From the NCBI GenBank assembly GCA_035761265.1, contig DASTRL010000184.1, positions 1 through 9,559 of the forward strand: DNA of 9,559 nt. Direction: 5' to 3'. Shown piece by piece: positions 1 to 6,154 of the stretch; position 1 is the first letter of the stretch; each line of letters begins with the position of its first letter. Position numbers and translations under genes: made by a program. The DNA comes from CADEED01 sp035761265. Lineage in GTDB: Bacteria > Pseudomonadota > Gammaproteobacteria > Steroidobacterales > Steroidobacteraceae. The notes below the pieces were generated by a model, which saw only the letters and a program-made list of their open reading frames with translations, ran no database searches and was not told where the DNA came from.

Positions 1-1
1 C

Positions 2-1021
2 CGCTTCTCGGTCGTGGGCGAGAAGGTGCTCAAGCTCGAGGAACGCCTGGGCTACACGCACAAAGGTATCGAGCAGCGCTTCGCACAGTTGCCCTTGCTC
101 GAAGGACACCGGCTGGCGGCGCGTGTCTCGGGCGATTCGGCCGTGGCCTGCTCCTGGGCGTACTGCCAGGCTCTCGAAGGCCTGGCGAGCTGCGAGATCC
201 CGGCCCGCGCCGCATACCTGAGGGCGTTGGCGCTCGAGGCCGAGCGCATCGCGAATCATCTCGGCGATCTGGGAGCTCTCGGCAACGATGCGGGCTTCGC
301 GTTCGGACTCAGCCAGTTCTCGCGCCTGAAGGAAAGCTGGCTGCGCGCCGGCGAGACGGTGTTCGGCCAGCGCTATCTGCTGGACTTCGTCGTGCCCGGC
401 GGCACCGGCGGCAATCCGCCGCCGAATGCGTTGGCGGAGTTCGCGGCCTGCGCCGCCAGGATCGCCGATCAGTCGGCGAGCCTGCGCGACATCTACGACG
501 AGCACGCCGGCGTGCGCGATCGGTTCGTCGGCGCGGGCCTCGTGTCGCCGCAGCTCGCCCGGCAGCTCGGTCTCACGGGCCTCGCGGGCCGCGCGAGCGG
601 GCAGGCATACGACCTGCGCGTCGATCTGCCTGGTGAGCCTTACGCGCGCCTCGGAGTACGCAAGATAATCAGCAGCGGCGGCGACGTCGCGGCCCGCGTG
701 GTGGTGCGGTTCGAGGAGCTGATGGAGTCGCTGCGGCTGGTCCAGCAGATCGTCGCTCAGCTTCCGGGCGGTGAATTCCGCGCAGCCGTCGGCACGCCCG
801 CCGATGGCGCCATGGGGCTGGGACTCATCGAGGGCTGGCGAGGTCCGGTGATGATCGCGCTCACGGCCGGCGTCGGGGGTGCGATCCGTCGCTGCCACCC
901 GCACGATCCGTCCTGGCAGAACTGGCCGGTGCTCGAGCACGCCATCATCGGCAACATCGTGCCGGATTTTCCGCTCATCAATAAGTCGTTCAACCTTGCA
1001 TACAGCGGGCACGATCTGTAA
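2..1021 (+). CDS. Group 4 [NiFe]-hydrogenase-like large subunit (HyfG/NuoD family) lacking Ni-binding cysteines, 5' partial
   Basis: The frame is open to the left window edge, so the true start lies outside. The first visible GTG (14) is internal. The text around LGYTHKGIEQRF is typical of the HycE/HyfG/NuoD family, the large subunit of membrane-bound hydrogenases and complex I. In active hydrogenases the first Ni-binding motif is RxCGxC followed by a His; here it reads RVSGDSAVAC (122-151), with both Cys replaced by Ser and the His by Cys. The C-terminus ends PDFPLINKSFNLAYSGHDL and lacks the usual DPCxxC. The protein therefore probably carries no NiFe centre. This is the hallmark of Ehr-type complexes (hydrogenase-related, H2-inactive). 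The small subunit gene follows after 3 nt. The rest of the membrane arm would lie upstream, outside the window. The family call is firm; the physiological substrate is unknown. Confidence 0.88.
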   Translation, partial: RFSVVGEKVLKLEERLGYTHKGIEQRFAQLPLLEGHRLAARVSGDSAVACSWAYCQALEGLASCEIPARAAYLRALALEAERIANHLGDLGALGNDAGFAFGLSQFSRLKESWLRAGETVFGQRYLLDFVVPGGTGGNPPPNALAEFAACAARIADQSASLRDIYDEHAGVRDRFVGAGLVSPQLARQLGLTGLAGRASGQAYDLRVDLPGEPYARLGVRKIISSGGDVAARVVVRFEELMESLRLVQQIVAQLPGGEFRAAVGTPADGAMGLGLIEGWRGPVMIALTAGVGGAIRRCHPHDPSWQNWPVLEHAIIGNIVPDFPLINKSFNLAYSGHDL

Positions 1022-1024
1022 ATC

Positions 1025-1540
1025 ATGCTGAAGACATTGCATCGAATCTGTCGTACGGGCATCGTGACCGAGGCGCCACCCGCAAGCGAAGCCGCGCTGC
1101 GGCTCGGCGATACATTGCAGGAACGCATTCGCTCGATCATCGGGCGTGCGCTGTGCATCCGGCACGTGGATGCGGGTTCGTGCAACGGCTGCGAGCTCGA
1201 GATCCAGGCCCTCGGCAATCCCGTCTACAACATCGAAGGATCCGGCATCAAATTCGTCGCCAGCCCGCGGCACGCGGACATGCTGCTGGTCACGGGTCCG
1301 GTCTCGCGCAGCATGGAAGTCGCCTTGCGTCGCACCTACGATGCAACGCCGGATCCCAAGCTCGTCGTCGCGATCGGGGACTGCGGCTGCACTGGCGGGA
1401 TTTTCGGCGAGAACTACGCCAGCGCCGGCCGTGTCGCCAATGTCATTCCGGTCAACGTGGCGGTGCCGGGCTGTCCTCCGAGTCCGAACCGGATCCTTGC
1501 CGGAATTCTGGCGGCGATCTCGCCGGCTGGCGCGAAATAG
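1025..1540 (+). CDS. NuoB/HyfI-like Fe-S small subunit of the hydrogenase-related complex
   Basis: This 171-residue protein belongs to the NuoB / hydrogenase small subunit family (HycG/HyfI branch), which holds the [4Fe-4S] cluster next to the large-subunit active site or quinone pocket. All four ligands are visible: C53 and C56 in GSCNGCELE, C120 in GDCGC, and C150 in PGCPPSP. The N-terminal 40 residues are a short basic and helical extension, as in HyfI-type proteins. The length is normal and there is no twin-arginine signal, so it sits on the cytoplasmic face. The ATG is 3 nt after the large-subunit stop and has no clear Shine-Dalgarno, which suggests translational coupling. The intact cluster contrasts with the lost Ni ligands of its partner, so electron transfer is retained while H2 chemistry is probably lost. 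Confidence 0.9.
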   Translation: MLKTLHRICRTGIVTEAPPASEAALRLGDTLQERIRSIIGRALCIRHVDAGSCNGCELEIQALGNPVYNIEGSGIKFVASPRHADMLLVTGPVSRSMEVALRRTYDATPDPKLVVAIGDCGCTGGIFGENYASAGRVANVIPVNVAVPGCPPSPNRILAGILAAISPAGAK

Positions 1541-1543
1541 CGC

Positions 1544-2485
1544 ATGGCCCCGCCCGTGTTCGAGTCGAAGAAGCCCGAGTTCCTGGAATTCGAAAGCCCC
1601 TGGGAGTGCCAGCCGGGGACGGTTCGCGTGATGAAAGCCGATGCACGCGCCAACCGCGACGACCTCGCGAAGCGCGCCTGGCGCAACGAGCTCACGCAGC
1701 CGTACATCTTCGAATCCGTGTACGAGCGGCGACTGCATTTCACCAACGACGCCACGCAGAGCGCCATGTTGCTCAGCGATCCGGACGCGCTCATCGCGCA
1801 ATACACCCGCAAGATGATGGCCTTCCTGCTTTTCAACCCGAACCCCGGGCACATCGTCATGATCGGCCTGGGCGGCGGTTCGCTGGCCAAGTTCTGCTAC
1901 CGCAACCTGCCGCGATCGCGCATCACGGTCGTCGAGATAAATGCAGAGGTCATCGGGCTGCGCGAGGAGTTCTGCATTCCGAAGGACGATGAGCGGTTCC
2001 GCGTCGTTCACGATGACGGCGCGCGATTCATCGAACAGCTCGATGAGCCGATCGACGTGCTGTTGATCGATGCGTTCGACGCCGACGGAATCGCGCCGTC
2101 GTTGGCGCAATCCGACTTTCACGCCTGCGCCGCGCGCCGGCTGACCGGGAACGGCGTTCTCGTCATGAACTTCTGGGGACCGCGCGAGCGCTACGTCGAC
2201 AATCTCATCCAGGCGCGCGCCGCGTTCGGCGACAGTCTGCTGCTGGTTCCGGTTTCCGGCGACGTGAACGTGTTGTTGTTCGCCTTCAAGCAGGCGCCGC
2301 CGCAATCGATCACCGACGAACTCGATTCGCTCGCCCGCCGTTTGCAGATGCGTCTCCTGCTGGATTTCCCGCGCTACCTGCAACGGATTTGCCAGGGTCA
2401 TTCGCTCAAGGGCTCACCGGATTCCATCGAGATAGAGCTCGCCGAGGCGTTCTGCTCGCCGGTGTTGCGAATCGATGGAGAGTAG
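1544..2485 (+). CDS. Spermidine synthase-like (aminopropyltransferase/methyltransferase fold) protein
   Basis: This 313-residue protein has a Rossmann-type nucleotide-binding core of the spermidine synthase family. Visible motifs are HIVMIGLGGGSLAK (about 103-116, glycine-rich loop), TVVEINAEV (128-136, acidic residue for the ribose of SAM or dcSAM), DDGARFI (157-163) and LLIDAFDADG (173-182). Classic spermidine synthases have GGGDGG and D(S/T)(S/T)DP at the first and last of these; here they are GGGSLA and DAFD. The true substrate, and whether it uses dcSAM or SAM, cannot be told. An N-terminal segment of about 50 residues precedes the family core. The ATG at 1544 lies 3 nt after the small-subunit stop without a clear Shine-Dalgarno. 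An in-frame ATG at 1631 is an alternative start. The spacing implies co-transcription with the hydrogenase-like genes. Confidence 0.8.
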   Translation: MAPPVFESKKPEFLEFESPWECQPGTVRVMKADARANRDDLAKRAWRNELTQPYIFESVYERRLHFTNDATQSAMLLSDPDALIAQYTRKMMAFLLFNPNPGHIVMIGLGGGSLAKFCYRNLPRSRITVVEINAEVIGLREEFCIPKDDERFRVVHDDGARFIEQLDEPIDVLLIDAFDADGIAPSLAQSDFHACAARRLTGNGVLVMNFWGPRERYVDNLIQARAAFGDSLLLVPVSGDVNVLLFAFKQAPPQSITDELDSLARRLQMRLLLDFPRYLQRICQGHSLKGSPDSIEIELAEAFCSPVLRIDGE

Positions 2486-2524
2486 GGCGCGACCCGGCTT
2501 TCTGACTGTCAATGGAGCATCGAC

Positions 2525-2878
2525 ATGATTGCGCTGCCGCACTGCCCGAAATGCAATTCCGAGCTCACGTACCAGGACGGGCAGATGTACGTCTGCCCGG
2601 AGTGCGCGCACGAGTGGCCGCCCGGCGGCGCGTCGGCCGCGCCGAGCGAGGGCGATGAGCCGGCGCGAGTGGTGCGCGACTCCAACGGCAATATTCTCAC
2701 CGACGGCGACACCGTCATCGTGGTCAAGGATCTGCCCGTCAGGGGCGCTTCATCCGCGCTCAAGGCAGGCACGAAGGTCAAGGGCATCCGGCTGGTCGAG
2801 GGCGATCACAACATCGATTGCAGGATCGAGGGCTTTGGCGGAATGAAGCTCAAGTCCGAGTTCGTGAAGAAGGCGTAG
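2525..2878 (+). CDS. yjdM: YjdM/PhnA family zinc-ribbon protein
   Basis: This 117-residue protein matches the two-part YjdM (old name PhnA) layout. The N-terminal zinc ribbon has C7/C10 (HCPKC) and C24/C27 (VCPEC), followed by a low-complexity linker (about 32-46). The C-terminal PhnA domain contains DSNGNILTDGDTV, VKDLPV, LKAGTKVKGIRL and a C-terminal FVKKA. Despite the historical name 'alkylphosphonate uptake protein', this family is not the phosphonoacetate hydrolase PhnA, and its role is not established. The start is supported by GGAG at 2514-2517, 7 nt before the ATG. It lies 39 nt downstream of the spermidine synthase-like gene, so it may be read through from that operon, though a functional link is doubtful. 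Confidence 0.9.
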   Translation: MIALPHCPKCNSELTYQDGQMYVCPECAHEWPPGGASAAPSEGDEPARVVRDSNGNILTDGDTVIVVKDLPVRGASSALKAGTKVKGIRLVEGDHNIDCRIEGFGGMKLKSEFVKKA

Positions 2879-2911
2879 CCTGCCGCGCGCAGTCCATACG
2901 TCACAATCCCT

Positions 2912-2945
2912 ATGCGTTGCGCATTGATCACGATGCGTGATCGCA
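2912..2945. promoter_or_regulatory. Cluster of short palindromes upstream of the DUF6448-type gene, candidate operator
   Basis: Two adjacent inverted repeats occur in the 147-nt gap before the DUF6448-type gene. One is ATGCG-TTG-CGCAT (2912-2924). The other is GATCAC-GATGC-GTGATC (2926-2942). The hexamer ATGCGT recurs at 2912 and 2933. The location suits a regulator-binding region. No T-run follows, so it is not a convincing terminator for the upstream gene. No clear -35/-10 pair was found. Confidence 0.35.
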
Positions 2946-3013
2946 CCGATCGCGCGAGCATTGCGTTCCTTCGCCGCGCTGGCGCATCCGCATCGCGCCG
3001 TCATGGTGCTTCC

Positions 3014-3019
3014 GAGGAG
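3014..3019 (+). promoter_or_regulatory. Shine-Dalgarno GAGGAG fixing the start at 3026
   Basis: GAGGAG lies 6 nt before the ATG at 3026. The same frame is open from an ATG at 2912, but the residues before 3026 do not look like a secreted protein N-terminus, whereas a clean signal peptide begins at 3026. This site decides the start. Confidence 0.75.
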
Positions 3020-3025
3020 AACGAA

Positions 3026-3646
3026 ATGGCCAATCGATACTTCGCGACCTTGCGCGTGCTGTCCGTGGTGGTGGCGTTGAGTGGTGCCATGCTGGTAGCG
3101 CGGCCCGTTCTTGCGCACTGCGACGGCCTCGATGGTCCGGTGGTGACGCTCGCGAAGAAGGCGCTCGAGACGGGTTCGGTCGATCTGGTGCTGCCGTGGG
3201 TTCCCCGCGCGGACGAGCCCGAGATTCGCAGGGCCTTCGCGCACACGCTCGCCGTGCGCAAGCTGGGGGCGGAGGCCAGACAACTCGCCGATACGTATTT
3301 CTTCGAAACGCTGGTTCGCGTGCATCGCGCCTCGGAAGGTGCGCCCTATACCGGGCTCAAGCCCGCTGGACTGGACCTGGGGCCAGCCATACCGGCCGCC
3401 GACAAGGCGCTGGCCTCGGGTTCCACCGTGGCACTGGAGAAGTTGCTCGGCGATGCAGTGCGCGAAGGTCTGCACCAGCGCTTCGCCGCTGCCCAGAGCC
3501 GCATGAAGTTCGATCCGGCCAACGTCGAAGCGGGCCGCGAGTACGTGCAGGCTTACGTGACGTACATTCACTACGTGGAAGCCCTGTTCGAAGCGGCCAC
3601 GAAGGAAACGCATGGTCACTACGCCGAACCGGCGGCGGGTCATTAG
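3026..3646 (+). CDS. Exported DUF6448-type protein with predicted N-terminal histidine after signal cleavage
   Basis: This 206-residue protein has a clear Sec signal peptide: basic start (NRYFATLR), hydrophobic core (VLSVVVALSGAMLVA) and cleavage motif VLA before H31. The mature protein would begin HCDGLDGPVV. The rest is mostly helical and soluble. Recognisable stretches are EIRRAFAHTLAVRKLG, TYFFETLVRVHRASEGAPY, AADKAL and YVQAYVTYIHYVEALFEA, followed by the His-containing tail HGHYAEPAAGH. I recognise this as the uncharacterised DUF6448 type; no function is known to me. The Cys at mature position 2 and the several His residues (73, 100, 150, 182, 196, 198, 206) would suit metal binding, which is inference. 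The gene stands alone between a palindrome-rich leader and a convergent SDR gene whose stop codon is 16 nt away. Confidence 0.8.
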   Translation: MANRYFATLRVLSVVVALSGAMLVARPVLAHCDGLDGPVVTLAKKALETGSVDLVLPWVPRADEPEIRRAFAHTLAVRKLGAEARQLADTYFFETLVRVHRASEGAPYTGLKPAGLDLGPAIPAADKALASGSTVALEKLLGDAVREGLHQRFAAAQSRMKFDPANVEAGREYVQAYVTYIHYVEALFEAATKETHGHYAEPAAGH

Positions 3647-3662
3647 CAGGTTCGATCTGCCG

Positions 3663-4373
3663 TCAGGCGCTGCCGTACACCGGTATGACGGCGCCGCTCG
3701 TGACTGTGTTCTGCGGGGATGCCAGGAACAGGACCGCCGCGGCGATCTCTTCGACCTTCGGCCAGGCCCGGAAGTCCGCATCCGGCTGCCCGGCCCGGTT
3801 GTCCGGCGTGTCCATGATGGACGGAGCCACCGCATTGACCAGAATGCCCTCTTTCGCGAGTTCTGCGCCCAGCGCGGTAGTTAGCGCCGCCACCGCCGCC
3901 TTGGAGATCGTGTAGGCGAGGCTGCCGGACCCGCGACGCGGCTCGAGCGCCTGGCGCGCGGCCACGTTCACGATGCGACCGCCGGCTCCGTGTCGCCTGA
4001 AGGCCACGGCCGCCGCCCGGCTGCACAGGTATGCCGACACCAGATTCGCCTCGAGCTGCGCCTGCAGCAGCGACTTGTCGCTGCGCGCAATGGGCGCGGC
4101 ATCGTAGGCGCCCGCCAGATGGATCGATGCCCACAGCTCCCGCATGCCACCGTAGTAGCGGTCGACGGCGTCTTCGTCCGCGAGATCGCCGAGCGCCGTG
4201 AAGGTGACGCGCGGGTTGTCGCGGTGAGGCGAACGCGCCAGCGACGCCTCGCTGCGGTACGGCACGTGGCAGGTCGCGCCCGCCTGGAGCAGCGCACCCA
4301 GCACCGCGGCCCCGAGCGCGCCGGTGCCGCCCGTCACGACCACGAGGCGATCTTGATAGTCCATGGTTGGCAT
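3663..4373 (-). CDS. Short-chain dehydrogenase/reductase family protein lacking the catalytic serine
   Basis: This 236-residue classical-length SDR has the cofactor loop TGGTGALG (14-21), the acidic turn LGDLAD (61-66), IHLAGAY (84-90) where most members have NNAG, N110, and the active-site pair Y154/K158 in AYTISKAA. The strand normally ending NxSS, which supplies the catalytic Ser, reads VNVAARQALEP (135-145), so no Ser sits where expected; position -13 from Tyr is Gln. Dihydropteridine reductase-like SDRs also work without this Ser, so activity is possible. The substrate is unknown. The ATG at 4373 and a second in-frame ATG at 4364 both lack a Shine-Dalgarno. A TAATAT sequence lies 7 nt before the first ATG. 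The gene is divergent from the PilZ gene and convergent with the DUF6448-type gene, so it looks monocistronic. Confidence 0.88.
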   Translation of the reverse strand: MPTMDYQDRLVVVTGGTGALGAAVLGALLQAGATCHVPYRSEASLARSPHRDNPRVTFTALGDLADEDAVDRYYGGMRELWASIHLAGAYDAAPIARSDKSLLQAQLEANLVSAYLCSRAAAVAFRRHGAGGRIVNVAARQALEPRRGSGSLAYTISKAAVAALTTALGAELAKEGILVNAVAPSIMDTPDNRAGQPDADFRAWPKVEEIAAAVLFLASPQNTVTSGAVIPVYGSA

Positions 4374-4483
4374 GCGAGCGATATTAGATCACAGCGTGAA
4401 TCGTCGGCTGCAAGGAGACGAGCGCTTCACCGGGGCAGCTCTGCGTATCGAAAACTCGAATCGGACACGTCGAAATTCATCGT

Positions 4484-4512
4484 TTGTCCGACATGCGATG
4501 GACGCTTACTCT
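4484..4512 (+). promoter_or_regulatory. Possible weak sigma70-type promoter for the PilZ gene
   Basis: TTGTCC (4484-4489), a 17-nt spacer and TACTCT (4507-4512) form a weak -35/-10 pair. They match 4 of 6 and 3 of 6 consensus bases. Transcription would begin about 25 nt before the PilZ Shine-Dalgarno. The rest of the 183-nt gap between the divergent SDR and PilZ genes shows nothing firm. Confidence 0.3.
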
Positions 4513-4543
4513 CTTCATACGGTCGGCGGCCCTGCGCCGTGCC

Positions 4544-4551
4544 GGAAGGAG
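4544..4551 (+). promoter_or_regulatory. Shine-Dalgarno GGAAGGAG fixing the PilZ start
   Basis: GGAAGGAG ends 5 nt before the ATG at 4557. The frame is open much further upstream, antisense to the SDR gene, but only the part from 4557 has protein-family character. This site decides the start. Confidence 0.75.
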
Positions 4552-4556
4552 CGGCC

Positions 4557-4907
4557 ATGGAGCATCGGTGGGGACAACGCACCGCGGTGGATCTCGTCGT
4601 GAGCCTGAGAGGATTTTCCGGCACGTCCGGAATGGGCCGACTGCGTGATGTGAGCGCGACCGGCGCGTTCCTGCAGACGAACCTCGAGCTGCCGCTGCTG
4701 GCTCCGATGCAGATCGACCTGCTGGAGGGAATCCCGCCCGCCTGCCATTGCTGCGAAGGTCGCGCGTATGTGGTGAGGAAAGCCGCCGCGGGCTTTGGCA
4801 TCGAATGGTTTGCACCCGCACCCGAATCGCCACGAAGCCCAAGGCGCTCGCCTGGCCCGATCGGCAGGGCACAGCGCGGCGGATCGAACTACCTCCCGAT
4901 GACGTAG
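4557..4907 (+). CDS. Small PilZ-domain protein (candidate c-di-GMP receptor)
   Basis: This 116-residue protein is little more than one PilZ domain. The RxxxR motif is R4-WGQ-R8 and the DxSxxG motif is DVSATG (31-36). Between and after them are the usual beta strands, including VDLVVSLRG, GAFLQTNLELP and FGIEWF (80-85). Both c-di-GMP-binding motifs are intact, so binding is likely. The target process (motility, polysaccharide or other) cannot be read from the context. An unusual CHCC cluster (63-66) sits in a loop. The tail from about residue 90 is rich in Arg, Ser and Pro and looks disordered. The last 19 nt overlap the 3' end of the opposite-strand ATP-grasp gene, so the tail may be a late extension. 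No other signalling gene is nearby. Confidence 0.78.
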   Translation: MEHRWGQRTAVDLVVSLRGFSGTSGMGRLRDVSATGAFLQTNLELPLLAPMQIDLLEGIPPACHCCEGRAYVVRKAAAGFGIEWFAPAPESPRSPRRSPGPIGRAQRGGSNYLPMT

Positions 4908-6154
4908 ACGGGTGCGAAACCGCCGCCCGCGGTGCGGAAGTTGGTGGTCTGCCCCTGGTACAGCCGTGCAGCCATGAGCTGCATCTTTCCGGCATACGCG
5001 TAACAGCGCACGTCGATCTTGAAGGCTTCCCGGCTGCCGTCGATCGAACGCAGCCTTTCGCTCGGGGGCGTGAGTTGCTGGGCGAGATACTCGCCGCCGA
5101 CGACATGCGCGAATACTCGACGCGTGAGCTTGTCACCGCGGTAGGCGCCGCGGCTGCCGAATCCATGCTGCGGCTTGAAGAACCAGTGCTTGCGATCCTG
5201 CCACCACCGTTCTTCACCCTGACTCACTTCCCGAGTCGTGGGAATCGCGCGTGCCAGCAGCTCGATGGCCGCGCGATCCGCGCCGAGCCGCGCGAGCTCG
5301 GACGCATCGCTCAGCAGTACGAGATTGCGCTTGTTCGAGTAGAGCGCGTGGGCACGCGGGTGAGGTGTGATCACCGCGAGATCGCGCTCGTATGCGGACT
5401 TCAGCACCTGGTTGGCGGGCGACTCGAAGTAGAAATCCGTCAGGCGGTTGTATACGAGGCCCACGGGCTCACCCCCGCATTCCAGCCGTCCGCCCGCAAT
5501 TTGCAGATCCGCCGGATCGGCGATCCAGGTGCGAATTCCGTGCGATTCGAACAGTCGCCTGGCGAGCTGGAACTCCGGATAGAGATATTGCGCGCGCGGA
5601 TCCTCATCGACGATCGCGATGCTGCGGAGTCGCGAGTCGCCACGCGCGAGATTCCATTCGCGCTCGAACATGGCAATGATCCGTGCCTCGGCCTGCGCCG
5701 GGTCGGGCGGCATGCGCGGGCTGCTCTCCGTGGTTCGGCAACATGCGCGATGCGCGCCCAGTGCCGCGATGTTGAGAAATGCGCCGCCCGCGTTGGTGTT
5801 GATCTCGATCAATCTCGGGCCGTCAGGCGTGATGTGAAAGTCGAAACCCATGAAAACGCCTGCCGCGCGCGACTCGACCTGCGCGACGGGCGGAGCCTGA
5901 GAAAGGACTGCCTGTCGATAGGCCGGCAAGCTTGCGATCGACTCCACCGCCTCGATGACGCGCTGCATCTCATCGACGTCGGCTGCCCGCAGAAAGACGG
6001 GCGTCGCACTGAACAGATGGGGATGGCTGTCGACGATGGACTGGCCGGGCTCCATCGCCGCTTCGATTTCCGTTCGCAGTGCGGCGAGGTCCGTCACGCT
6101 GCAGTCGCACTCGCGATTGAGCGTCTCCGCGAAGTTTTCCCGCCGAGTCATCAT
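4889..6154 (-). CDS. Circularly permuted ATP-grasp ligase-like protein, last gene of the ars operon
   Basis: This 421-residue protein is cytosolic, with no signal or membrane segment. The N-terminal half has FMGFDFHITP (101-110), then GPRLIEINTNAGG (112-124). The D105, E117 and N119 spacing matches the Mg ligands of ATP-grasp enzymes. The nucleotide-binding lysine/glycine loop comes later: FFKPQHGFGSRGAYRG (325-340). It is followed by GGEYLAQQLTPP (353-364, adenine hinge) and KIDVRCYAY plus the Gly-rich TAGGGFAPV near the end. Having ExN before the Lys loop is the circularly permuted order seen in glutathionylspermidine synthetase. The likely chemistry is ATP-driven amide bond formation via an acyl phosphate; both substrates are unknown. 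Its ATG overlaps the aquaporin stop as ATGA (4 nt), so it is translated with the arsenic genes. A role in making an arsenic-binding or arsenic-conjugating compound is inference. Confidence 0.75.
   Translation of the reverse strand: MMTRRENFAETLNRECDCSVTDLAALRTEIEAAMEPGQSIVDSHPHLFSATPVFLRAADVDEMQRVIEAVESIASLPAYRQAVLSQAPPVAQVESRAAGVFMGFDFHITPDGPRLIEINTNAGGAFLNIAALGAHRACCRTTESSPRMPPDPAQAEARIIAMFEREWNLARGDSRLRSIAIVDEDPRAQYLYPEFQLARRLFESHGIRTWIADPADLQIAGGRLECGGEPVGLVYNRLTDFYFESPANQVLKSAYERDLAVITPHPRAHALYSNKRNLVLLSDASELARLGADRAAIELLARAIPTTREVSQGEERWWQDRKHWFFKPQHGFGSRGAYRGDKLTRRVFAHVVGGEYLAQQLTPPSERLRSIDGSREAFKIDVRCYAYAGKMQLMAARLYQGQTTNFRTAGGGFAPVYVIGR

Noticed and set aside
1153..1992. A 279-codon + strand frame overlapping the Fe-S subunit
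   Set aside because: It is a frame-shifted shadow, rich in Arg and His. The NuoB and spermidine-synthase frames carry all the motifs.
2750..3835. A 361-codon open frame on the - strand opposite the DUF6448-type gene
   Set aside because: The + strand frame has a signal peptide, a Shine-Dalgarno and family motifs. The antisense frame has none and also crosses the end of the SDR gene.
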